DNA from: Bacteroidota bacterium
GTDB taxonomy: Bacteria; Bacteroidota; Bacteroidia; Bacteroidales; Marinifilaceae
NCBI GenBank assembly: GCA_023400335.1
Contig: JAEXFF010000002.1
Span: forward strand, 1 to 17,312
Length of the DNA stretch: 17,312 bases
Reading direction: 5' to 3'
The position numbers were made by a program, and so were the translations under genes. Shown one piece after another: positions 7,246 to 14,913 of this stretch (position 1 is the stretch's first letter; each line of letters opens with the position of its first letter). The notes beneath the pieces were generated by a model. The model was not told the origin of the DNA. It was given only the letters and a program-made list of their open reading frames with translations, and searched no databases.

Positions 7246-8370
7246 TCAACAGAGCTGCTTTTTATAGTCACTGTATAAAATACCGGTTATTTCTTTGAAT
7301 ACGCGACTAAATTTTGTTTTATCCGAAAAGCCCGATTGTTCTGAAATCTCCGCAAAACTCATCGTCGGAAACTCAGCCATCAAATGTTTTGCATGTTCAA
7401 TTCTTAAAGCATTCACCCAGGTATTAAAATTTTGATTATAAGTATATTTGATAAAATAAGATAACTCACGGTCAGGAACATTCAGACACGAAGCAATATC
7501 AGCAATTACTATCCCCGGAGTCAAATAAGGCTTTTTAGATTGTATGAAAGCATTTAATTTGTCTTCCAGAATATGAAAAGCCGGTTGAGTTACAGGCTTA
7601 TTTGCAGGCGGCCGTTTATCCGCTCCCTTTACGATTACCAGTATATCAGAAAGACGGCTTTGGTAGTTAATATACCGGATTACAAAAACAAAATAAAAAA
7701 CAGGAAGAAAAGTAGAAAAAATAATATCTCCCCAATAAGAAGGATAGGAAGAGAAAAACAAAACTATGATTCCTAATATGCCAGCCTCAAAAAATAACCG
7801 TGTTCCCCAATGAAGATGAAACCGGTCAATATCGGAGAAGATATTATTCAACTTTTTTATAAAAATATGCCTTTCCCTAAAAAATAAAAAGGTGTATACT
7901 ATTATTTGTATAAAATAAGTGAGTGCAAATAATAACCGGAAAAGCAAAGCCGGATGGTTCCTATATTGTAAAAACTCCTTCCAGGAGTATACTTTCTTGT
8001 CAGTATACATCATAATAATACCGAAATAAAGAATCATATAAATAACAGTCGGTAACAAATGTTTTATCACATTTTTCTTATTGACATAAGTGGAATGAAA
8101 TAAATAAATCGACAAAAAACTGAATATACACGCTTGTGTACTAGCAATAAAAAGCGTAGGTACCGAAAAAATTTCAGGAAGATCAGTTCCACGAAAATAA
8201 ACCGTGAGCACTTTTCCTGTTCCTACAATAAGGGAAGCTATCCCTAAATAAATTTTCTCCTGATAATACAGTTTGTTAGGGGGATAAGATATAAAATGAC
8301 AGGAGAATAACAATATACCCATCACCAAACAGGTATATATCTCAAAAGAATAAATAATAATATGATTCAT
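7246..8370 (-). CDS. Membrane-anchored AraC-family regulator
   Basis: The first ~245 of 374 residues contain about six or seven hydrophobic helices (from ~4 to ~235), with no periplasmic sensor domain obvious. The last ~105 residues are an AraC/XylS double helix-turn-helix domain. It includes IADIASCLNVPDRELSYFIK as first helix-turn-helix, NTWVNALRIEHAKHLM, and FAEISEQSGFSDKTKFSRVF as second, ending GILYSDYKKQL. This architecture (transmembrane sensor fused to AraC) is common in Bacteroidetes. The gene sits 129 bp upstream of the precursor on the same strand, so it probably controls the RiPP operon, perhaps in response to a membrane or peptide signal. The ~130 bp upstream of its start is very AT-rich, and I see no consensus promoter there. 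Confidence 0.88.
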   Translation of the reverse strand: MNHIIIYSFEIYTCLVMGILLFSCHFISYPPNKLYYQEKIYLGIASLIVGTGKVLTVYFRGTDLPEIFSVPTLFIASTQACIFSFLSIYLFHSTYVNKKNVIKHLLPTVIYMILYFGIIMMYTDKKVYSWKEFLQYRNHPALLFRLLFALTYFIQIIVYTFLFFRERHIFIKKLNNIFSDIDRFHLHWGTRLFFEAGILGIIVLFFSSYPSYWGDIIFSTFLPVFYFVFVIRYINYQSRLSDILVIVKGADKRPPANKPVTQPAFHILEDKLNAFIQSKKPYLTPGIVIADIASCLNVPDRELSYFIKYTYNQNFNTWVNALRIEHAKHLMAEFPTMSFAEISEQSGFSDKTKFSRVFKEITGILYSDYKKQLC

Positions 8371-8586
8371 TTATCAAAATTTACATAGAATAATTTATCA
8401 ATAAACAGTAATAAATATAATATAAAATTAATACTTTATCTTTAATTTCTTAAAAATTACCGGACCCAACTAAAAAATATTCCCATCAGTTGTATAATAA
8501 AAATGAGAGGTACAAATTTCTTACCTATCAGGCAGGATATAATTCTACAAATGGAACGGTTCTGCAGACATCAGCAACAAAATAGG
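8371..8586. other. AT-rich intergenic stretch
   Basis: The first ~130 bases upstream of the regulator are almost pure A/T and must hold its promoter, but no TAnnTTTG element is seen. A short open frame starts at 8503 on the plus strand and runs through the repeat to 8757. It has no family likeness, and I do not support it as a gene. Confidence 0.4.
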
Positions 8587-8652
8587 GGTATGATAATAGG
8601 GTATAAGCTGTTTTTACAGCTTTTGAGGCGGATAAATCCCAAAAGAAAAGAG
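8587..8652 (+). repeat. Channel 3'-end repeat copy 3 (diverged)
   Basis: Read in the channel frame, 8608-8652 gives FTAFEADKSQKKRD and a stop, against FTAFVVDKFQKKRK in the channel gene. Compared with copy 2, nine codons differ only synonymously and four change the residue. The 21-base left flank matches the left flank of copy 2 at 18 positions. It is a relic of a channel paralog or a hybrid attachment scar, and has no other channel sequence attached. Confidence 0.75.
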
Positions 8653-8768
8653 ATTAGATTTCTTTATTTGCACACTTTGTTATTGCTCCCGGATATTTTT
8701 CAGGAACCGCAGACCGTTTTGGGTTATAGTTTCCTTTATCGGGAAGCGGAAACGTAGTTTAAGCCAAT

Positions 8769-8969
8769 ATGAAAAATTTTACCGCTTATACCGTAAGATT
8801 ATTGCCGTGACTCCCCAAAGCTTTATTGTCATTAGTTGCCTGGAAGGATACGATAGCGGAAATTATTCCGGACACCTTATTGTTAGTCGGTTTCCCAAAG
8901 CGTTTGGCCGCTCTGCTCAATGGTATTCTTATACCGGAAAGGCGGGGGTGTTGTGTCAAAAATTTTTGA
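8769..8969 (+). pseudogene. Possible decayed reading frame, unrecognised
   Basis: From ATG 8769 a frame reads MKNFTAYTVRLLP, meets TGA at 8808-8810, and continues through a hydrophobic segment (LLSLVAWKDTIAEIIPDTLL then GFPKRLAALLNGILIPE) until it runs into the 40-nt palindrome, where it stops at 8967. The amphipathic pattern suggests former coding sequence, but no family is recognised and the other frames are also fairly open. Confidence 0.25.
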
Positions 8970-8982
8970 TACAACACCCCCG
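8943..8982. repeat. 40-nt near-perfect palindrome
   Basis: Two 20-base arms (cgggggtgttgt followed by g or a, then tcaaaaa) face each other with no spacer and a single mismatch. Arms this long, with no loop and a GC-rich outer edge, resemble fused terminal inverted repeats of a mobile element or a very strong hairpin. No transposase is present nearby. Confidence 0.7.
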
Positions 8983-9000
8983 TCCCCTGTGGTTTTATAA

Positions 9001-9036
9001 AAGGTCTGCCTCAATTTTGTTAAGCAGACTTTTTTC
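9001..9036. terminator. Bidirectional intrinsic terminator
   Basis: A 7-bp stem (9003-9009 with 9024-9030, one G-U pair) has a 14-nt loop. On the plus strand it is followed by a run of six T; on the minus strand by four T and then AT-rich sequence. It lies 25 nt beyond the stop codon of the ferritin-like gene, which it probably terminates. Confidence 0.6.
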
Positions 9037-9060
9037 GAGTGATAATCTTCCAATTAAAAA

Positions 9061-9573
9061 TCACTTTTCAAGAAGGGATTTTTTCATTCTGTCAATATCG
9101 GTCAGGTAATCCTGAAGGTCTTGTTCATGTTCTTCTTCTTCAGCCAGAATTTTTTTCACGATATCACAAGTAGTATAGTCTTTTCCGTCTGTAAAATCGG
9201 CAATTTCCTGGTACCTCAGAATAGCACAGCGTTCAGAAGCTACATTGTCTTTTAGTAAGCTGACCGAACCGAAATCCTGGGGAGTATCGTATTTACATCT
9301 TGCCAGTTCAAACCATTTCTGAGGGTCCAGAACAGGTACCCCTTCCAGTTCGATGATACGTTTGGCGATCATTTGGGCATGTTTACGTTCTTCTTCAGCA
9401 TGTTCTTCAAACTCACTTTGTACGTTAGCACGCATAGCGCCTTCCACAACTAACGCCCCTACCCAGTATTGGTAGTACGCTAACCATTCTTCAGACAATG
9501 CAGCGTTCAATTGTGAAATTAAATTTTCTACGTCTAATTTTCCTTTTAGGATTTCTACACTTTCTTTAGCCAT
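9061..9573 (-). CDS. DpsL-type ferritin-like protein (Dps/bacterioferritin-like)
   Basis: This 170-aa four-helix ferritin-like protein has two ExxH iron ligand motifs, E62/H65 in EERKHAQ and E146/H149 in EEEEHEQ. Further likely ligands are E28/E29 (ALSEEW) and E114 (ASERC). DpsL proteins of Bacteroides and archaea use such a bacterioferritin-like diiron site inside a Dps-like shell to consume hydrogen peroxide and store iron. A cysteine pair typical of DpsL is consistent with C93 (ARCKYD) and C116 (SERC), in place between helices B and C. A third cysteine, C136, is present. The gene is monocistronic: a terminator follows and a 409-bp divergent intergenic region precedes it. Oxidative-stress control is expected from the family, but I see no clear operator. 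The cytoplasmic location is inferred from the lack of a signal peptide. Confidence 0.88.
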   Translation of the reverse strand: MAKESVEILKGKLDVENLISQLNAALSEEWLAYYQYWVGALVVEGAMRANVQSEFEEHAEEERKHAQMIAKRIIELEGVPVLDPQKWFELARCKYDTPQDFGSVSLLKDNVASERCAILRYQEIADFTDGKDYTTCDIVKKILAEEEEHEQDLQDYLTDIDRMKKSLLEK

Positions 9574-9982
9574 AATTTTAGTGTTTAGTTAATTTTGTTT
9601 TATTTATATGTATAACGGACTAAAAAACTTTTTGTTTGAGCGGTCTGTAATTTTAACAAGGGTTTCCATTGATCATACAAAGGGAAGGGGTAAAAGTGTT
9701 AAAACTGTGGAAGGGTTCCTTAAAGTATACGGACTTCTTTTCCCCCTTTTTGCAAAAAACATATGATATGTCAGGTGGGAAATTTTATACCGGAAGGATC
9801 TGTTTCTGATCTTCTGCTTATCAGCGATGTATAAATAAATCGGACAGGTTTCAGCGATTTTCCAAACCGTCTGAACCTGCTCTAAGAGCCTTATCAAAAG
9901 CCGGCTACCGGGGATAGATTACAAACACCAGGTCTTTTAGGGTATATAACCTTCCCTCTCTCCTTTCGTTTAATAAATAGAA
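9574..9982. other. Divergent intergenic region, no gene seen
   Basis: These 409 bases separate the ferritin-like gene (minus) from the SDR gene (plus). They contain a near-palindrome acatatgatatgt near 9769-9781 but no TAnnTTTG promoter that I can place confidently. A 74-codon minus-strand open frame (9673-9897) has no protein-like features, so I do not call it. Confidence 0.5.
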
Positions 9983-10987
9983 ATGAGAAAAACTAAAAAA
10001 ATGAGAAACCGTATTTTATTGATTTTATTCCTGGGAGTCGTATGCGTACTTCCAGCCTTGTCCCAGGAAACCGGGGCACCTATTGAACAAGCAAAACGCC
10101 ACGACGTAAACCGGCTGTCGAAAGATTATTATATTCCGCACCGTTTTGACGGCAAGACTATCATCATTACCGGAGCAGCCAGGGGAATGGGCAAATGGGC
10201 AGCCGTCCGGGCAGCCAGGGAAGGAGCCAATGTAGTGATTCTCGACTGGCTGCGTAAAGAAGGACAACATACGGCCGATTCGATTTGCAGTTTCGGCGGG
10301 AAAGCCCTATTTGTATACGGTAATATTCAAAAAGACGAAGACTGTCAGCGAATGATAGACACGACCATAAAGGTTTACGGCAAACTGGATTATGCAATCC
10401 TTAACGCCGGGGTAATGGATGCCGTATATTCTGGCGCTCCTTTTGAATACGACGAACAGCGGAAACTGATGCCTGCGATGATCACTGACGCTACGGATGA
10501 ATATTGGGAAGGGGTGATGGCTACTAACGCCACCGGAACGTTCAAATCATTGCGCGCAGTACTGAGGCAACTGGTTAACCAGGCACAGGGGGGAGCCGTG
10601 GTTGTCGTCTCGTCCATTGCCGGAATGACCGGGTTAGCAGGCAATCCGGCTTATCTCGCCAGTAAACATGCCGTAAACGGACTGGTACGCAGTGCCGCCG
10701 TAGACTATGCCCCTTACGGTATACGGGTCAATTCGGTGAATATGGCACAAACGTATACCCCTATGGTTACCCGCGCTTACGAATTTGTCGAAGCCCAGGA
10801 AAAAGCCGGAGTCGGTTTCGGAATGGGGAAAGTAAAAACCATGAGTTTAATGGCTTATTGCGATTCTGAACACCGGGGGGCTTTTCCCTGGGAACAGGCT
10901 TCCAATATGCTCTACCTGATCTCAGACGAAGCTTCTGCTCTGACAGGGGCAATCATTGCTACAGACGGAGGCTGGACGGCATTTTGA
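9983..10987 (+). CDS. Signal-peptide-bearing short-chain dehydrogenase/reductase
   Basis: The protein has 334 residues. Residues 1-28 form a clear Sec signal peptide (basic MRKTKKMRNR, hydrophobic core ILLILFLGVVCVLPA, cleavage near LSQ), followed by a ~25-residue linker and a complete classical SDR domain. That domain has the cofactor loop TGAARGMG, the NAG motif (ILNAGVMD), the catalytic serine region VVVSSIAG, YLASK as YxxxK, and the C-terminal DGGW typical of the fold. The substrate is not predictable; bile-acid or steroid dehydrogenases are one possibility in gut Bacteroidales, but nothing here points to them specifically. Export is odd for an NAD(P)-dependent enzyme, because the cofactor is cytoplasmic; tightly bound cofactor or a lost activity are options. 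ATG 9983 is chosen; ATG 10001 would keep the hydrophobic core. The outer-membrane protein gene follows 78 nt downstream and may be co-transcribed. Confidence 0.85.
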   Translation: MRKTKKMRNRILLILFLGVVCVLPALSQETGAPIEQAKRHDVNRLSKDYYIPHRFDGKTIIITGAARGMGKWAAVRAAREGANVVILDWLRKEGQHTADSICSFGGKALFVYGNIQKDEDCQRMIDTTIKVYGKLDYAILNAGVMDAVYSGAPFEYDEQRKLMPAMITDATDEYWEGVMATNATGTFKSLRAVLRQLVNQAQGGAVVVVSSIAGMTGLAGNPAYLASKHAVNGLVRSAAVDYAPYGIRVNSVNMAQTYTPMVTRAYEFVEAQEKAGVGFGMGKVKTMSLMAYCDSEHRGAFPWEQASNMLYLISDEASALTGAIIATDGGWTAF

Positions 10988-11065
10988 TCGGCAATTTCTG
11001 ACCGATAATCCGATTAGGCTGAAGCTGATCCGGTATATTCAAAATGAAATATCAATATTTCCTGC

Positions 11066-12781
11066 ATGAGAACTTTCTGCCTTCTCTTTTGCCTTACTAT
11101 CCCGTTTCGCATTGAGACGCTCTCTGCCCAAAGCAACAACCCTCTATCCGTATTCGAAGGGGAACGGATTCAAACGGTACGTTTCAGCTACACCGGATTA
11201 CCTGCCGACTCATTGGCTACAATAAGGATGATGCAAGCAACGGAAAATACGTTCGCTATATATCCTTATACGCATTTCAACCAAATGATGACAGATTATT
11301 ATCTCTCAAGGGTGCGTAATCTGCCGTTTGTCCGGGATGCCCGTCTGGAAGTTATCCCTACGGGGGACGGAGGTGTTAACGTAAAGGTCTACGTCGGCCT
11401 GATGACGGCCCAACCGGGAAAAGTGGTAACCCGCAATTTATTCCAAAATCCCAGGAATTTTCCGGTAGTATACAGTAACCACCGGACTTTCCTAACTTTC
11501 CGTGTAGCCGCTTCGGAAATGGCATATTCAAATTCCAATGCCTGGTTTGCCTGTCCGGAACAGTTACTTGCAGGAAATCCGCTGGCCGGCCACCCTGCCG
11601 GCGAAGGATATACCGGCTGGATCGAAGGCTATGTTATGCAGGGATTATACGGGATCACACGTCTGACGGAATGGGGGAATTTGCATTTCTATGGCGGAGT
11701 GGGTTATATCGTCACTTTCAGCGCAGGAAGAGAGTTATTTACTGACCAAAGCCGTTTTCATATCGCAGTGGAAGACGCTTTTGCAGGACTGGTCGGTGGA
11801 AAACGTTATACATCCGACCACGACTACGCTTTCAACATCCTTTACGGACGTAAACAATTCGTGCTGGGAAACGGCTGGTTGATCGTCAATACCGGCATGA
11901 ACGGAGAAGAAAGGGCAGCCTTACAGCTTAATCCGCGGGTGGCAGCACGCCGACTCTTCCAAATGGGGGCACGCTGGGACAAACTCACGCTGCAAACTTT
12001 TCAGTTACGCCCGGACGAACTGCCGATTCTCAACAGCCATACCATTATCAACGGACTGAATGTGGAATACGACAACAATAACCGGCTCCAAATCGGCGGC
12101 AGTATACTTTTTGTTCCCCGGTCCGGAGCAAAGTATTACCTTCCGGACGGCACCGTTTATCAACGCCGTGGTTTGTGGGTATACAACCTCCGCCTCTTCG
12201 GAAACCCGCATAGCGGAAACCCGGGACTTTTTTATAAAGCAGAAGCCGGATATCAAACGAATAAGCATTTCCGGATGCGGGCTTACGCCTGGTATACTCA
12301 CCTAGGCTGGAATTTCGCCGCTAAGCGGGGGAAACCTGCCCTGAGCTACCGCTTTGCCTATTTTTCAGGCGATAAAGCAAGCACCCGCACCTATGAACGC
12401 TGGGATGCCCTCTATACCGGAGGAAACGGAGAACAATGGGTTCAGGGTTCAAATATGTATAAGTTGGTACAAAATACTAACGAAATGACACACCTCCTGC
12501 AATTGGTTTACTCACCCCTGAAAAAAGTACAAACGGTTACCCAACTCTGGTCTTTCCTTGCACCGGAAAAAAACAACCTCGGTGGTAATCCAGGACTTTC
12601 TACTCTCGAATCACATTATTACGGTTCGGAGATTAACCTGACCGTAAAATATTATCATTCACAACACTGGTATTTCCACCTCAACACCGCCCTGACCCTG
12701 CCCGGGAATGCTATCCGAAATGCCCTCCCCTCTCCCAAGAACTGGTTTTGTCTGATGGCCTTCGTTAGATTCTCCCTATAG
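11066..12781 (+). CDS. Outer-membrane beta-barrel protein with POTRA-like N-terminus
   Basis: A 571-aa exported protein. A signal peptide (MRTFCLLFCLTIPF, cleavage around LSAQ) is followed by a ~100-residue region (ERIQTVRFSYTGLPAD through FVRDARLEVIP to VNVKVYVG) that resembles a POTRA module. From ~residue 120 on, alternating hydrophobic and aromatic strands with Gly- and Asn-rich turns make up a barrel, ending with FVRFSL, a typical aromatic/hydrophobic outer-membrane sorting end. It is similar in style to Bacteroidetes BamA/TamA-like or alginate-export-like barrels, but I cannot assign a substrate. A nearer upstream ATG at 11044 is out of frame, so 11066 is the start. Its neighbour is the exported SDR, which suggests a shared envelope function, unproven. 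No transport partner is adjacent. Confidence 0.75.
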   Translation: MRTFCLLFCLTIPFRIETLSAQSNNPLSVFEGERIQTVRFSYTGLPADSLATIRMMQATENTFAIYPYTHFNQMMTDYYLSRVRNLPFVRDARLEVIPTGDGGVNVKVYVGLMTAQPGKVVTRNLFQNPRNFPVVYSNHRTFLTFRVAASEMAYSNSNAWFACPEQLLAGNPLAGHPAGEGYTGWIEGYVMQGLYGITRLTEWGNLHFYGGVGYIVTFSAGRELFTDQSRFHIAVEDAFAGLVGGKRYTSDHDYAFNILYGRKQFVLGNGWLIVNTGMNGEERAALQLNPRVAARRLFQMGARWDKLTLQTFQLRPDELPILNSHTIINGLNVEYDNNNRLQIGGSILFVPRSGAKYYLPDGTVYQRRGLWVYNLRLFGNPHSGNPGLFYKAEAGYQTNKHFRMRAYAWYTHLGWNFAAKRGKPALSYRFAYFSGDKASTRTYERWDALYTGGNGEQWVQGSNMYKLVQNTNEMTHLLQLVYSPLKKVQTVTQLWSFLAPEKNNLGGNPGLSTLESHYYGSEINLTVKYYHSQHWYFHLNTALTLPGNAIRNALPSPKNWFCLMAFVRFSL

Positions 12782-12939
12782 CCCCCGGAACAAGGCAAAA
12801 CTGCTATTCCACTACCGGAAGACTTCTCTCCCTTCCCCCTGTGAATTGGAGGAAACCGAATTTTTTATAAGTAAAGCCGTAAAACCGATCCTTATTACAT
12901 GGCGCAACTGTCATACGGGCATTAGGGCTATTTTTCCTC

Positions 12940-13149
12940 TTAAACGACTGGTTTATGACGTTTCAAATAATTCGCAATCCGGATTTCTCTTTCTTCCTGA
13001 GAAAGGTCAGCAGGGAATTCAAAAGTAGTCCGGTTACTGACCGAAACATGCACAACTTCTCCAACTCTTTTCTTATACTCTTTTAATACGGATTCAATCT
13101 GCTGGGCAGAAGATTGTTTTTCTGAATGAATAATACGGTCGTTTTGCAT
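12940..13149 (-). CDS. Small conserved-looking hypothetical protein
   Basis: A 69-aa soluble, charged protein with no cysteine, membrane segment or signal peptide. The first half looks helical (SAQQIESVLKEYKKRVGEVV); the second contains VSVSNRTTFEFP and an acidic-basic helix ending LKRHKPVV. I do not recognise the family. It is supported as a gene because it lies 60 nt downstream of the cold-shock-domain gene on the same strand, starts with ATG, and its composition is protein-like. It is probably part of the cold-shock operon. Confidence 0.55.
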   Translation of the reverse strand: MQNDRIIHSEKQSSAQQIESVLKEYKKRVGEVVHVSVSNRTTFEFPADLSQEEREIRIANYLKRHKPVV

Positions 13150-13209
13150 ATTAAAATATTTTATTTCCTGTTCCTTTTGTTATTTTCCCTCATACGGATC
13201 CGGAAAAGG

Positions 13210-13662
13210 TCAGACAGCAGTCTGACTCAGCGCACAAATATGAATGGCATTCAGTCCCCTTTTACCCCGCTCCAAATCAAAGGTTACAATATCATTTTCA
13301 ACAATATCGTCCAGTACATTATGCACATGAAAAAAATATTTGTCGGTTCCGGTCAGATCCTTGATAAATCCATAGCCTTTAGCTACATTAAAATGTTCCA
13401 CACGTCCTTTCCGGACAACGGGAGCTTCTTGCTTTGGCGTTGAGACGGGTATCTCGGCTTGATTAACTTCTTCTCTTTTGCAATTCATTTCAGGAGGGGT
13501 TGAGGTAATCCGGCCGTTTTCATCAACATAAGCAATCATATCATCAAAACTATTCACTTTACCGGATAATTTTCTTTCTTCCTTCCGGTTTTGTTTTTCT
13601 ATTCTTCGGGCTTGTTTTTTCTTTTCGTTTTCTTTTTTACTAAAAGTCTGGGGTTTTGCCAT
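13210..13662 (-). CDS. Cold-shock-domain protein with basic N-terminal extension
   Basis: The protein has 150 residues. Residues 1-35 are extremely Lys/Arg-rich (NEKKKQARRIEKQNRKEERK), followed by a linker of ~50 residues. The cold-shock domain spans about residues 85-146, with RNP1-like KGYGFI and RNP2-like YFFHV and a typical GRVEHFN start and GLNAIHI end. Cold-shock domains bind single-stranded RNA and act as RNA chaperones; this long-extension form is a common Bacteroidales type. It is flanked by a helicase gene upstream, separated by a strong terminator, and a small hypothetical gene downstream. The region between terminator and start is short (~31 nt), so its promoter must overlap the terminator or transcription must read through. 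Confidence 0.9.
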   Translation of the reverse strand: MAKPQTFSKKENEKKKQARRIEKQNRKEERKLSGKVNSFDDMIAYVDENGRITSTPPEMNCKREEVNQAEIPVSTPKQEAPVVRKGRVEHFNVAKGYGFIKDLTGTDKYFFHVHNVLDDIVENDIVTFDLERGKRGLNAIHICALSQTAV

Positions 13663-13692
13663 GTACTATTTTTAATTTTATGTATTGTTTGT

Positions 13693-13726
13693 AAAAAAGC
13701 CCTGGTTGAAATCACAATCCAGGGCT
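13693..13726 (-). terminator. Intrinsic terminator of the helicase gene
   Basis: On the minus strand there is a perfect 8-bp stem, agccctgg with ccagggct (13719-13726 with 13698-13705), and a 13-nt loop. The stem ends directly in a run of T (bases 13693-13698 are A on the plus strand). It lies 10 nt past the helicase stop codon. Confidence 0.85.
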
Positions 13727-13735
13727 CAGTAAGGT

Positions 13736-14860
13736 TTAAGCTGAAAATTCAGCCCTGCAGAGTTTTTTTCCTGTCAATTTTTGAATGTCATTCACCAGTT
13801 TACGTTCCTCCTGCGAGCAAAAAGTAAGGGCTGTCCCGGTATTTCCTGCCCTGCCCGTACGCCCGATACGATGGACATAAGTTTCAGGCACATCCGGCAA
13901 ATCGTAATTTATTACCAGGGGCAGTTCATTGATGTCAATGCCTCTGGCTGCAATATCGGTAGCTACCATCACCCGGGTCCTGCCCGACTTGAAATTCCCT
14001 AAAGCGGATTGTCTGGCCGACTGGCTTTTGTTTCCGTGAATGGCCTGGCTTCCGATACCGGCCTTTCCTAATACCCGTACAATCCGGTCGGCATTGTGTT
14101 TGGTACGGGAAAAGATCAGTACAGACTGGCCTTTTGCCTCACGCAGTAAAGAAATCAACAAATGCCCTTTTTCCGCTTTCTCTACAAAATAGATATATTG
14201 TTCAATGGCATCCACTGCCGGAGAATCCGGGGTAATAGTGATTTTCACCGGATTTTTCAATAATGAAGCAGTCAGCGAAACAATAGTTTCCGGCAAAGTT
14301 GCTGAAAAAAACAAGGTTTGTTTCTCTTTCGGAAGCCTCGGTAATATTCGTTTGATATCATGAATAAATCCCATATCCAACATCCGGTCGGCTTCGTCGA
14401 GCACGAAATATTTCACCCGGTCCAAACGGAGATATCCCTGATTCATCAGATCGAGTAAACGTCCGGGAGTAGCTACCAGAATATCGACCCCCTTTTGTAA
14501 CATATTTACCTGCGGACGTTGATTTACCCCCCCGAATATTACTCCGTGACGGATCCGGGTATAATGTGCATATTCATCAATACATTCACTGATCTGTAAA
14601 GCCAGTTCACGAGTCGGTGTCAGAATCAATGCCTTAATACTTTTACGGCCGGCCGTATCCGGCTCCAACTGTAAAAGCTGGATAATAGGAATGGCAAACG
14701 AAGCCGTTTTTCCGGTTCCGGTTTGCGCACATCCCAATACATCCCTGCGGGCCAATGCCGCAGGAATAGCTTTTTCCTGAATCGGGGTCGGTATAATATA
14801 TCCTTTTTCTTCAATAGCCTTTAAAATCGGCTCAATAATATTTAATTCTTTAAATGTCAT
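13736..14860 (-). CDS. DEAD-box RNA helicase (RhlE-type)
   Basis: A 374-residue ATP-dependent RNA helicase with all core motifs in order: Q-motif (IPTPIQEKAIP), motif I AQTGTGKT, Ia PTRELAL, Ib TPGR, II DEAD, III SAT, IV LIFSRTK, V ATDIAARGID and VI HRIGRTGR. There is almost no C-terminal extension after the core, unlike many RhlE proteins with basic tails, so it is a minimal helicase. Its expected role is RNA remodelling in ribosome assembly or mRNA decay, especially in the cold, which fits the cold-shock-domain gene right downstream. A flavoprotein gene lies 53 nt upstream on the same strand with no obvious terminator between them, so the two may be co-transcribed. I see no consensus promoter in the gap. 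Confidence 0.95.
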   Translation of the reverse strand: MTFKELNIIEPILKAIEEKGYIIPTPIQEKAIPAALARRDVLGCAQTGTGKTASFAIPIIQLLQLEPDTAGRKSIKALILTPTRELALQISECIDEYAHYTRIRHGVIFGGVNQRPQVNMLQKGVDILVATPGRLLDLMNQGYLRLDRVKYFVLDEADRMLDMGFIHDIKRILPRLPKEKQTLFFSATLPETIVSLTASLLKNPVKITITPDSPAVDAIEQYIYFVEKAEKGHLLISLLREAKGQSVLIFSRTKHNADRIVRVLGKAGIGSQAIHGNKSQSARQSALGNFKSGRTRVMVATDIAARGIDINELPLVINYDLPDVPETYVHRIGRTGRAGNTGTALTFCSQEERKLVNDIQKLTGKKLCRAEFSA

Positions 14861-14913
14861 CTATTATTTATCATTATTTGCTGTCGTAAAACAGCGGTTA
14901 TTTGCGTCCGGCT

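Noticed and set aside
8503..8757. 84-codon plus-strand frame as a gene
   Set aside because: It runs out of frame through the channel-tail remnant, has no recognisable domain and no supporting neighbour.
9673..9897. 74-codon minus-strand frame
   Set aside because: Composition is not protein-like and it sits in a divergent promoter region.
14882..14896. Hairpin between flavoprotein and helicase genes
   Set aside because: A 5-bp stem with no U-tract on the coding strand; not enough for a terminator.
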